DNA of 64,000 nt from Streptomyces physcomitrii (GTDB taxonomy: Bacteria > Actinomycetota > Actinomycetes > Streptomycetales > Streptomycetaceae), in assembly GCF_012273655.1 (NCBI RefSeq), contig NZ_JAAWWP010000012.1:62001-126000 (forward strand). Reading direction: 5' to 3'. A program made the position numbers and the translations under genes. Positions 9,905 to 16,914 of this stretch are shown here, in pieces. The notes beneath the pieces are model-generated. The model did not search any database, was not told the origin of the DNA, and was given only the letters and a program-made list of their open reading frames with translations. Within the stretch, counting starts at the first letter, position 1. Every line of letters begins with the position of its first letter.

Positions 9905-10108
9905 TCAGGCGGGGACGATGTTCTCGGCGGTGGGGCCCTTCTGGCCCTGGGCGACGTCGAAGGTGACCTGCTGGCCTTCGACCAGTTCGCGGAAGCCCTC
10001 GGCGGCGATCTGCGAGAAGTGGGCGAACACGTCGGGGCCGCCGCCTTCCTGCTCGATGAAGCCGAAGCCCTTGGCCGCGTTGAACCACTTCACGGTACCG
10101 GAAGCCAT
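9905..10108 (-). CDS. CspA-family cold-shock protein
   Basis: The 67-residue protein is a single cold-shock domain of standard length. It has the RNA-binding motifs RNP1 (KGFGFI, residues 13-18) and RNP2 (VFAHFS, 27-32) and opens with MASGTVKWFNAAKGFGFIEQ, typical of actinobacterial Csp proteins that bind single-stranded nucleic acid and act as RNA chaperones or antiterminators. The ATG has GGAG seven bases upstream. The gene precedes the DEAD-box helicase on the same strand, and a MerR-type regulator lies upstream. Its leader contains four tandem GACCCGGAA-like repeats, which is unusual. Confidence 0.96.
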   Translation of the reverse strand: MASGTVKWFNAAKGFGFIEQEGGGPDVFAHFSQIAAEGFRELVEGQQVTFDVAQGQKGPTAENIVPA

Positions 10109-10466
10109 GTCGCATCTCCTTGGGGCAGTACGCAGGGATCCGCAGGCGCGGATACCGTGTTGCCGCGATGACGCCCTGACCGGAAATGACCCGGAAACGA
10201 CCCGGAAGTGACCGGAAGTATCAAGCGCTCCCGTATGCGGCGCGGAGGCCGCTCGGAGCTGCTGGGGGTTCGAAAACCGCGTGGACAACCGGGATCGACA
10301 CTAGCACGCCGTTTCGGCCCGCCGCCGCGCGGAATACCCGCCCCGGTCCGGCCCGGCGGCAATGTCCCCGCGCCGTGTGTCACATCCTCGTCCGGCGGCC
10401 GCAGATTCCGGCTCGACCGAAGCGCGGAATGCGGGCACGCCTGTGCCTTCCGGGCGATGCCGCCTC
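10109..10466. other. csp leader and promoter region
   Basis: This 358-base gap separates the MerR-type gene and the cold-shock gene, both on the minus strand. It holds the tandem GACCCGGAA repeats and CTTGATAC (in the minus sense) at 10218-10225. I see no additional gene. A long leader is usual for cold-shock mRNAs. Confidence 0.45.
10177..10218. repeat. four tandem 10-11-base repeats in the csp leader
   Basis: Four head-to-tail copies follow the pattern [T/C]GACC(C)GGAA[A/G] (10, 11, 11 and 10 bases). They lie 69-110 bases upstream of the cold-shock gene start, directly next to the octamer GTATCAAG, which also occurs in the helicase hairpin. The period of about one helical turn suits protein binding to DNA. 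Confidence 0.6.
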
Positions 10467-10829
10467 TCAGGTGCCGGCACCCCCGTCCGGCCTCCGGGCC
10501 CGGGGCGGTGGATCCGCCGCCCCGCCCGCCCGGTACGCCGCGTTGAGGCGCTGGGCCTCTTCGAGCTGGTCCTCCAGGATGATGATGCGGCAGGCGGCCT
10601 CGATGGGGGTGCCCTGATCGACGAGTTCCCGCGCGCGGGCCGCGATGCGGAGCTGATACCGGGAGTAGCGCCGGTGCCCGCCCTCGGAGCGGAGCGGGGT
10701 GATCAGGCGGGCTTCGCCGATGGCCCGGAGGAAGCCCTGGCTGGTGCCGAGCATCTCCGCGGCCCGGCCCATCGTGTACGCGGGATAGTCGTCGTCGTCG
10801 AGCCGGTCGAACGAATCGTCTGCGGTCAT
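10467..10829 (-). CDS. MerR-type helix-turn-helix regulator
   Basis: A 120-residue DNA-binding protein with a winged-helix MerR head (YTMGRAAEMLGTSQGFLRAI then EARLITPLRSEGGHRRYSR) and a short helical tail (DQGTPIEAACRIIILEDQLE) that probably dimerises; there is no effector domain. This short type is often encoded next to cold-shock genes in Streptomyces, which matches the order here. The ATG is preceded by GAGAGG. A 15-base-arm hairpin lies 25 bases upstream of the start. The last 20 residues are Pro/Arg/Gly-rich and poorly conserved-looking. Its targets cannot be read, but the csp gene downstream is the obvious candidate. Confidence 0.88.
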   Translation of the reverse strand: MTADDSFDRLDDDDYPAYTMGRAAEMLGTSQGFLRAIGEARLITPLRSEGGHRRYSRYQLRIAARARELVDQGTPIEAACRIIILEDQLEEAQRLNAAYRAGGAADPPPRARRPDGGAGT

Positions 10830-10853
10830 CGCACCTCTCTGTGGACGCGTCGA

Positions 10854-10885
10854 GGGGCCCTGGTGCCATCTGGCACCAGGGCCCC
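10854..10885. terminator. 15-base-arm hairpin before the MerR-type gene
   Basis: GGGGCCCTGGTGCCA and its exact complement face each other across TC. The hairpin sits in the leader of the MerR-type gene, 25 bases upstream of its ATG. It could terminate transcription arriving from upstream (attenuator) or be a binding site for a dimeric regulator. Confidence 0.55.
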
Positions 10886-11195
10886 GAAGGAGCTACTACA
10901 CCATCTGCCGGCCTCGGTACTGCGCCGGCCTTCTGTTTCCGCGTATCCGGCTCGGAAACTGCCGGAGCTGCGGGGATCGCGGTTGCGTGACCGTGGACCA
11001 CCTCACCTTCGATGTCCTGCGGTACCCGGGCTCGTCATACCGCCCGGGCGATCCTGATGGTGCCTGGTTCCTCCGTTCCTTCCTCGGTGATCAATTGCTT
11101 GTCGGGCGGGGTGGGCGTCCTGCGTACTGCTCAGGCCGCGTCCGCCGCGTACTGCCGGTGATGCGTACTGCTGGTGGCCTGGAGAAGCGCCACCT

Positions 11196-11231
11196 CCCGG
11201 CAGTTCGTGTCTGCCGGGCCTTCTTGTTTCT
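11196..11231 (+). terminator. intrinsic terminator-like hairpin
   Basis: Perfect 8-base arms CCCGGCAG/CTGCCGGG with a 7-base loop are followed by the T-rich tail CCTTCTTGTTTCT. The polarity would end a + strand transcript, although no recognised + strand gene lies upstream, pointing to an unannotated RNA. Confidence 0.55.
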
Positions 11232-11421
11232 CTCGGCTACGAGAAGAACCATAGCCACGCCGCTGCCCAATGTCTACCTCGGCGAGCATAGATTTCCGGG
11301 TGCGCGGCGCTGAGGTAGTCGGCTGTGCGGGGAGAGGGCGCAGAGGGGGGCCGGTGTGCCGGCCGGGGGTACGCGAGCGCCCGCTTCCGGCTCCTCGCGT
11401 CAGGGGCTCCGGGCGCTCGCT

Positions 11422-12171
11422 TCAGTGCGCGTCCAGGGTGACGGTGAAGGAGAAGCGGTCGCCGCGGTAGCGGATGACGGCCACGTCCAGGACCGCGCCC
11501 TCGGCGTCGTAGCTGATACCGGTGTAGTGCAGGATCGGGCTGAGCAGCGGCACTTCGAGCAGCCGCGCGGTCTCCGGGTCCGCGAGCCGCGCCTCGACGG
11601 TGTCGGTGATCCGGCTGATGTGCACCCCGTCGAGGTCCCGGAGCACCTTGGTCATCGGCCGCCGCTCCAGGTCCGCGAGGTCGATCCGCGCGGCCAGTTC
11701 GGCCCGTACGTGGTTGACCGCGTGGTTGGTCGGCTCCCCGGTCTCCTCGTCCCGCCGCAGCCGGTGGTACGTGGCCACCTCCGCCGCGCCGGGGAAGTGC
11801 TCGGCGAGGGCGCCGGGCACCGGGCCGGTGCCGTGGGACAGCAACTCGGTGCTCATGCCCGACTGCTGGGCCACGATCGCGTCGACCGAGCCGAGGAGGC
11901 GTACCGGGGCGCCGCGCAGGGCGCTCGGTTCGATGAAGGTGCCGCGTCTGCGGTGGCGGCTGATGAGGCCCTCGTCCTCCAGCTCCTTCAGTGCCTGGCG
12001 CATGGTGAGCACGCTGACCCCGTAGTGCCCCGCGAGCTGCTCCTCGGTGGGCAGCCTGAGCGGGGCGTCGGCGGGGCGGCCCAGTATCGAGGCGCGCAGG
12101 GACTGCGAGACCTGGTACCACAGGGGCAGTTTGCGGTTGAGGACGATCGAATCCGGGGCGAAAGCGGTCAC
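11422..12171 (-). CDS. GntR-family regulator with UTRA sensor domain
   Basis: This 249-residue regulator has an N-terminal GntR winged helix (LWYQVSQSLRASILG, LPTEEQLAGHYGVSVLTMRQ, ALKELEDEGLISRHRRRGTF) and a C-terminal UTRA-like ligand domain ending in DVAVIRYRGDRFSFTVTLDA. I start it at a GTG with GGGAGAGG immediately upstream; the longer open frame upstream overlaps hmgA and is unlikely. It lies 16 bases downstream of hmgA on the same strand, so the two are almost certainly co-transcribed. That suggests control of homogentisate/tyrosine breakdown, perhaps by an aromatic acid ligand. Confidence 0.88.
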   Translation of the reverse strand: MTAFAPDSIVLNRKLPLWYQVSQSLRASILGRPADAPLRLPTEEQLAGHYGVSVLTMRQALKELEDEGLISRHRRRGTFIEPSALRGAPVRLLGSVDAIVAQQSGMSTELLSHGTGPVPGALAEHFPGAAEVATYHRLRRDEETGEPTNHAVNHVRAELAARIDLADLERRPMTKVLRDLDGVHISRITDTVEARLADPETARLLEVPLLSPILHYTGISYDAEGAVLDVAVIRYRGDRFSFTVTLDAH

Positions 12172-12187
12172 GGCCTCTCCCAAATCG

Positions 12188-13510
12188 CTATCCCTGTGTG
12201 AAGTGCCGCTCCAGACCTTGCCATACGGCGTCGTAGCCCGGTTGCCGGTGTCCGGCTTGTGCCGCCTGCCCGGTGGTGAGGACCGGCCAGCGGGTCTCGA
12301 ACATGAAGGCAAGCCCGTCGTCCATGCGCTGCGGCCGCAGCTCGGCGGCGCTCGCCTTCTCGAAGGTCTCCCGGTCCGGGCCGTGCGCGGACATCATGTT
12401 GTGCAGCGAGCCGCAGCCGGGGGCGAAGCCGCCCTCCCCGGCCTGCTTGGCGTCGTAGGCGCCCTCGACGAGGCCCATGTACTCGCTCATCACATTGCGG
12501 TGGAAGTACGGCGGCCGGAAGGTGTCCTCGCCGACCAGCCAGCGCGGGGCGAAGACCACGAAGTCCACGCCCGCGAGGCCCGGGGTGTCCGAGGGCGAGG
12601 TGAGCACCGTGAAGATCGAGGGGTCCGGGTGGTCGTAGCTGATCGAGCCGATGACGTTGAAGCGGTGCAGATCGTAGACGTACGGCGTGAGGTTGCCGTG
12701 CCAGGCGACGACGTCCAGCGGGGAGTGCGCGTAGGTGGCGTGCCAGAGGTTGCCGCCGTACTTGTTGACCACCTCGACAGGGCCCTCGACGTCCTCGTAG
12801 GCGGCGACGGGGGCCTGGAAGTCGCGGGCGTTGGCGAGGCCGTTGGCGCCGATCGGGCCGAGGTCGGGCAGCTGGAAGGGGGCGCCGTAGTTCTCGCAGA
12901 CATAGCCGCGGGCGCTGTCGTCGAGCAGCTCCACCCGGAAGCGGACGCCGCGCGGGATCAGCGCCACCTGGCCCGGTTCGGCGGCGAGCAGGCCGAGTTC
13001 GGTGCGCAGCAGCAGCCCGCCGCGCTCGGGGACGATCAGGAGCTCGCCGTCCGCGTCGCTGAACACCCGCTCCATGGCGGCGTTCGCGTGGTAGAGGTGC
13101 ACGGCCATGCCGGTGCGCTGCAGGGCGTCGCCGTTCCCGCCGAGGGTCCACAGTCCGGCCAGGAAATCGGTACCGGGCGCGGGGGCGGGCAGCGGGTCCC
13201 AGCGCAGCCGGTTGGGGTCGGGGACCTGCTCGGTGAAGGGGGCGGTGCGCACGGCCGCGTTCTGGCCGCGGACGAAGGCGGGGTGGGCCGCGGAGGGGCT
13301 GATCCGGTAGAGCCAGGAGCGGCGGTTGCGGGCCCGCGGCTCGGTGAAGGCGGTGCCGCTCAGCTGCTCCGCGTAGAGGCCGAGCGGTGCGCGCTGCGGC
13401 GAGTTGCGGCCCAGCGGGAGGGCGCCGGGCACCGCCTCGCTGCTGTGCTCGTTGCCGAAGCCCGTGAGGTACTCCAGTGCCGCGGCGGTCTTGCGTGCGT
13501 CCCCGCTCAT
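12188..13510 (-). CDS. hmgA: homogentisate 1,2-dioxygenase
   Basis: The 440-residue enzyme opens the ring of homogentisate to maleylacetoacetate in tyrosine and phenylalanine catabolism, using Fe(II) in the cytoplasm. Family blocks are present along the whole length: YLTGFGNEHSSEAVPGALP at the N-terminus, LYAEQLSGTAFTEPRARNRR, and the C-terminal iron-site region PPYFHRNVMSEYMGLVEGAY with GGFAPGCGSLHNMMSAHGPD. The ATG at 13510 has GAGGGAG upstream. It is followed by a GntR gene in the same operon and has a divergent TetR gene upstream, so two regulators frame it. An imperfect palindrome CCTATGG-GACA-CCGTAGG lies just before the gene. Confidence 0.97.
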   Translation of the reverse strand: MSGDARKTAAALEYLTGFGNEHSSEAVPGALPLGRNSPQRAPLGLYAEQLSGTAFTEPRARNRRSWLYRISPSAAHPAFVRGQNAAVRTAPFTEQVPDPNRLRWDPLPAPAPGTDFLAGLWTLGGNGDALQRTGMAVHLYHANAAMERVFSDADGELLIVPERGGLLLRTELGLLAAEPGQVALIPRGVRFRVELLDDSARGYVCENYGAPFQLPDLGPIGANGLANARDFQAPVAAYEDVEGPVEVVNKYGGNLWHATYAHSPLDVVAWHGNLTPYVYDLHRFNVIGSISYDHPDPSIFTVLTSPSDTPGLAGVDFVVFAPRWLVGEDTFRPPYFHRNVMSEYMGLVEGAYDAKQAGEGGFAPGCGSLHNMMSAHGPDRETFEKASAAELRPQRMDDGLAFMFETRWPVLTTGQAAQAGHRQPGYDAVWQGLERHFTQG

Positions 13511-13532
13511 CGTCGCTCCCTCGTCCATGATT

Positions 13533-13550
13533 CCTATGGGACACCGTAGG
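13533..13550. promoter_or_regulatory. imperfect palindrome in the hmgA promoter region
   Basis: CCTATGG and CCGTAGG are inverted around GACA (6 of 7 positions symmetric), 23 bases before hmgA. It is a candidate operator for the co-transcribed GntR or the divergent TetR protein; there is no second copy to support it. Confidence 0.35.
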
Positions 13551-13728
13551 ATTGTGCTCGCCGTCCCGCAAGGGGGAACCGCCGCCCCTTCGGGGGAGAT
13601 CCGGTGGGAGATCCGGTGACCGCGGGTATCGATTTCCGTCCGCCGTGCCGCATCGGCCCCTTTTCATGCGGTACGCGACCCCTTAGGGGAAGGGTTGTTC
13701 GTATTACCGGACCGCGCGGCAGGGCATC

Positions 13729-14346
13729 ATGAAGTGCGTGCAGCACTCCACCTCACTCCGCCGTGCACCCGTCCAGCAGCGCAGCGCCGAACGGCTCAGC
13801 CGGATCCTCGACGCCTGCGCCGATCTGCTCGACGAGGCCGGCTACGAAGACCTCAGCACCCGGGCCGTCGCCGTGCGGGCGGGCGTGCCGATCGGCTCCG
13901 TGTACCGCTTCTTCGGCAACAAACGCGCCATGGTCGAGGCCCTCGCCGAACGCAACCTCGCCGACTACAGCGCGCGCATCACCCGCCGCCTCGCCGCCAT
14001 GGCGCCGGGGGACTGGCGCGGCGTGATGGACGCGGTGCTCGACGAGTACCTGGACATGAAGCGGACGATGCCCGGCTTCAGCTACGTCGACTTCGGCAAC
14101 CAGATCCCGGTCGGCTCCCCGAAGGGCCGCCCCAACCACCTGCTCGCGGGCCAGCTCTCCGAACTGCTCGCCACCCACCTCGGCCGCCGCCCCGACGAGG
14201 ACCTGCACCGCACCTTCCTGGTCGCCGTCGAATCGGCCGACGCCCTGGTGCAGTTGGCCTTCCGGGTGAGCCCCGAGGGCGACCCGCGGATCATCGCCGA
14301 GATGCGCGAACTGCTCCAGGCCTATCTGGCCAAGCGCCTGGACTGA
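13729..14346 (+). CDS. TetR-family regulator, divergent from hmgA
   Basis: The 205-residue protein has a TetR helix-turn-helix (LLDEAGYEDLSTRAVAVRAG, VPIGSVYRFFGNKRAMVEAL) and an all-helical ligand domain. The segment DEDLHRTFLVAVESADALVQ belongs to the dimerisation region. I use the ATG at 13729; a GTG three codons later is equally possible because neither has a strong ribosome site. It is divergent from hmgA across 218 bases, so hmgA is a likely target, although the molybdopterin oxidoreductase gene downstream also has a TetR-like palindrome before it. Confidence 0.88.
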   Translation: MKCVQHSTSLRRAPVQQRSAERLSRILDACADLLDEAGYEDLSTRAVAVRAGVPIGSVYRFFGNKRAMVEALAERNLADYSARITRRLAAMAPGDWRGVMDAVLDEYLDMKRTMPGFSYVDFGNQIPVGSPKGRPNHLLAGQLSELLATHLGRRPDEDLHRTFLVAVESADALVQLAFRVSPEGDPRIIAEMRELLQAYLAKRLD

Positions 14347-14398
14347 CCCCGGGCCGGCCCGGCCGCTCTCCGGCCCGCGGGCCCTCTGGCGCCGTGCC

Positions 14399-14410
14399 TA
14401 CCGGTCGGTA
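14399..14410. promoter_or_regulatory. TetR-type palindrome before the molybdopterin oxidoreductase
   Basis: TACCG-GT-CGGTA is a perfect palindrome with 5-base arms, 50 bases upstream of the oxidoreductase start. Words of this kind are typical TetR operators, and a TetR gene is the immediate upstream neighbour. It could also be chance in GC-rich DNA. Confidence 0.4.
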
Positions 14411-14460
14411 TGCTCTGGGGGGTCCGTGTGCCAGGGAAGCCACCGCCGCCGGGAGCGCTC

Positions 14461-16782
14461 ATGTCCGCACCACGTACCGTCCTCCGTGTCTGCCCGCTGT
14501 GCGAGGCGACCTGCGGGCTCCGCCTCACCGTCCAGGACGGCCGCCTCACCGGCGCCCGGGGCGACACCGAGGACGTGTTCAGCAAGGGCTTCATCTGCCC
14601 CAAGGGCGCCGCCCTCCCGCAGGCCGACGCCGACCCCGACCGGCTGAGCGCCCCGCTGCTCCGCAAGGACGGCGAACTGCGCGAGGTGAGCTGGGAGGAG
14701 GCCTTCGACGCGGTCGCGGCGCGGCTGCGCCCGCTGATCGAGGAGCACGGCCCCGCCGCCCTCGGCATCGTCCTCGGCAACCCGAACGTGCACACCGTCG
14801 CCGGTGCCCTCTACCCGCCGCTGCTCAGCACGGTGACCGGCACCCGCGGGCTCTTCACCGCCAGCACCGTCGACCAGATGCCCAAACACGTCTCCAGCGG
14901 CCTGCTCTTCGGCGACGCCTTCGCCATCCCGGTCCCCGACCTCGACCACACGGACCACCTGCTGCTGCTCGGCGCCAACCCGATGGAGTCCAACGGCAGC
15001 CTGTGCACCGCGCCCGACTTCCCCGGCCGGCTGCGCGCCCTGCGCGCCCGCGGCGGCACCCTCACCGTCGTCGACCCGCGCCGCACCCGCACCGCCCGCC
15101 TCGCCGACCGCCACCTCGCCATCCGGCCCGGCACCGACGCCCTGCTGCTCGCCGCGATGACCCAGGTCCTCTTCGAGGAGAAGCTGGTCCGCCTCGGCGC
15201 CCTGACGGACCTGGTCGAGGGCCTCGACGAACTCGCCGAGGCGGTACGGGAGTTCACCCCGGAGAAGGTCGCAGGACCCTGCGACGTCCCGGCCGATACG
15301 GTGCGCGCCCTCGCCCGCGAACTCGCCGGGGCCCCCACCGCCGCGGTCTACGGCCGCATCGGCAGCAGCACCGTCGCCCACGGCACCCTCACCAGCTGGC
15401 TGGTCGACGTACTGAACATCCTCACCGGCAACCTCGACCGCCCCGGCGGCGCCCTCTTCCCGCTCTCCGCCACCGACCGCGCCGCGCACCGCCCCGCGGG
15501 TCCCGGCCGCGGCTTCGACCTCGGCCGCTGGCACAGCCGGGTCTCCCGCCACCCCGAGGCCAAGGGCGAACTCCCGCTCGCCGCCCTCGCGGAGGAGATC
15601 GACACCTTCGACGAGGGCACCGCCGGTGAGCCGGGCGCGGACGGTTCGGGGCCCGGCGGCACCCCGATCCGCGTGCTGCTCACCGTCGCCGCCAACCCGG
15701 TGCTCTCCGCGCCCGACGGCGACCGCCTCGACGCGGCGCTCGCCTCGCTCTCCTTCATGGTCAGCGTCGACCCCTACCTCAACGAGACCTCCCGGCACGC
15801 GGACGTGGTGCTGCCCCCGCCGCCGCCCTCGCAGAGCGCCCACTTCGACTACGCCTTCAACGGCTTCGCGGTACGCAACCAGGTCCGCTACAGCCGCGCC
15901 GCCCTGCCCCGGTCCGAGGGGCGCCCCGACGAGTCGGAGATCCTCGCCCGGCTCGTCCTCGCGGCGGGCGGCACCTACTGGAGCGAGACCGAGCGGGGGC
16001 GAGAGCGCACCGACCCCGGTGCCGTGGACGCCCTGGTGATCGCCCAGACCCTCGGCAAGGCCGTCGCCGACCCCCGCTCACCGGTGCACGGACGCGAGGT
16101 CGCCGAACTCACCGCCCGGCTCACCGGCGAGGACGGCGCCGAGCGGCGGCTCGACATGATGCTGCGCCTCGGCCCGTACGGCGAGGGCTTCGGCGCCGAC
16201 CCCGAGGGCCTCAGCCTCAGCAAGGTCCTCGCCCACCCGCACGGCATCGACCTCGGCCCGCTGCGGCCCCGGCTGCCCGGACCGCTCAAGACCCGCTCCG
16301 GGCGCATCGAACTCCTCCCGGGGCCGATCGCCGGGGACCTGCCGCGGCTGAGCGCCGCCCTCGACCAGAGCCCGGACCAGCTGCTCCTCGTCGGCCGCCG
16401 CCATCTGCGCTCCAACAACAGCTGGCTGCACAACGTGCCCGCGCTGACCGGTGGTTCCAACCGCTGCACCCTGCACCTCCACCCCGAGGACGCGGCCCGC
16501 CTCGGCGTGCAGGACGGCACCCCCGTACGCGTCGAGGGCGGCGGCGGAGCCGTGGTGGTCCCCGCGGAGCTGACCGACACGGTGCGCACCGGGGTGGTGA
16601 GCCTGCCGCACGGCTGGGGCCACGACCGGCCCGGCACCCGGCTGCGGGTGGCCGCCGCCGACCCCGGCGTCAACGTCAACCAGCTGCTCGACGGCACCCT
16701 CCTCGACCCGCTCTCGGGCACCGCGGTGCTCAACGCGGTTCCGGTGCAGCTCAGCGCGGCCGTACCGAGCGCTCACCGGTGA
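14461..16782 (+). CDS. molybdopterin-dependent oxidoreductase with N-terminal iron-sulfur site
   Basis: This 773-residue enzyme belongs to the Mo-bisPGD (DMSO reductase) superfamily. Cysteines 11, 14, 18 and 46 (CPLCEATC then ICPKG) form the usual N-terminal [4Fe-4S] site. Further blocks bind the cofactor: LLLGANPMESNGSLCTAPDF, TVVDPRRTRTARLADRHL, and in the C-terminal domain SNNSWLHNVPALTGGSNRC and LPHGWGHDRP. The ATG has GGGAG five bases upstream. No signal peptide is seen, so it is cytoplasmic. No small subunit or electron-transfer partner is adjacent, and the substrate is not predictable. An intrinsic terminator follows directly. Confidence 0.92.
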   Translation: MSAPRTVLRVCPLCEATCGLRLTVQDGRLTGARGDTEDVFSKGFICPKGAALPQADADPDRLSAPLLRKDGELREVSWEEAFDAVAARLRPLIEEHGPAALGIVLGNPNVHTVAGALYPPLLSTVTGTRGLFTASTVDQMPKHVSSGLLFGDAFAIPVPDLDHTDHLLLLGANPMESNGSLCTAPDFPGRLRALRARGGTLTVVDPRRTRTARLADRHLAIRPGTDALLLAAMTQVLFEEKLVRLGALTDLVEGLDELAEAVREFTPEKVAGPCDVPADTVRALARELAGAPTAAVYGRIGSSTVAHGTLTSWLVDVLNILTGNLDRPGGALFPLSATDRAAHRPAGPGRGFDLGRWHSRVSRHPEAKGELPLAALAEEIDTFDEGTAGEPGADGSGPGGTPIRVLLTVAANPVLSAPDGDRLDAALASLSFMVSVDPYLNETSRHADVVLPPPPPSQSAHFDYAFNGFAVRNQVRYSRAALPRSEGRPDESEILARLVLAAGGTYWSETERGRERTDPGAVDALVIAQTLGKAVADPRSPVHGREVAELTARLTGEDGAERRLDMMLRLGPYGEGFGADPEGLSLSKVLAHPHGIDLGPLRPRLPGPLKTRSGRIELLPGPIAGDLPRLSAALDQSPDQLLLVGRRHLRSNNSWLHNVPALTGGSNRCTLHLHPEDAARLGVQDGTPVRVEGGGGAVVVPAELTDTVRTGVVSLPHGWGHDRPGTRLRVAAADPGVNVNQLLDGTLLDPLSGTAVLNAVPVQLSAAVPSAHR

Positions 16783-16783
16783 C

Positions 16784-16810
16784 CCCCGGCTGAGCTGGGG
16801 TTTTGCTCTT
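16784..16810 (+). terminator. intrinsic terminator after the molybdopterin oxidoreductase
   Basis: CCCCGGC-TGA-GCTGGGG (one G-T wobble) is followed by TTTTGCTCTT. It begins two bases after the stop codon and has the T-run of a classical intrinsic terminator. Confidence 0.75.
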
Positions 16811-16844
16811 ATTGCTCGCAGTGTTACGCCTTGATGACAGCAAA

Positions 16845-16912
16845 GTGGCCACCTAACGTCGTCCGCACCCCCGGCCCGGTGGGGAGTTCAAGGGCGAACG
16901 TTAGGTGTCCAC
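16845..16912. promoter_or_regulatory. long-spaced inverted repeat in the citrate symporter leader
   Basis: GTGGCCACCTAACGT (16845-16859) and ACGTTAGGTGTCCAC (16898-16912) are complementary at 14 of 15 positions with 38 bases between. The right arm contains AGGTG, the probable ribosome site, and ends two bases before the ATG. It is either a leader hairpin hiding the ribosome site or a pair of operator half-sites CACCTAACG. Confidence 0.55.
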
Positions 16913-16914
16913 CC

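Larger units (their letters stand above)
10830..11421. other. structured 590-base region without a convincing gene
   Basis: The gap between the MerR-type and GntR genes holds several ordered elements: the 15-base-arm hairpin at 10854; GCCGGC(11)GCCGGC followed by CTTCTGTTT at 10907-10937; four words containing GTACTGC; an imperfect stem GGTGGC(10)GCCACC at 11173-11194; and CCCGGCAG(7)CTGCCGGG followed by CCTTCTTGTTTCT at 11196-11231. A 108-codon frame from a GTG at 10987 exists, but its codon use is poor and it runs through the last hairpin. The region may encode a small structured RNA or a complex leader. Confidence 0.45.

Noticed and set aside
10987..11313. A 108-codon frame starting at a GTG
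   Set aside because: The ribosome site is weak, codon use is poor and it runs through a terminator-like hairpin. I kept the region as structured non-coding DNA, though a small protein cannot be fully excluded.
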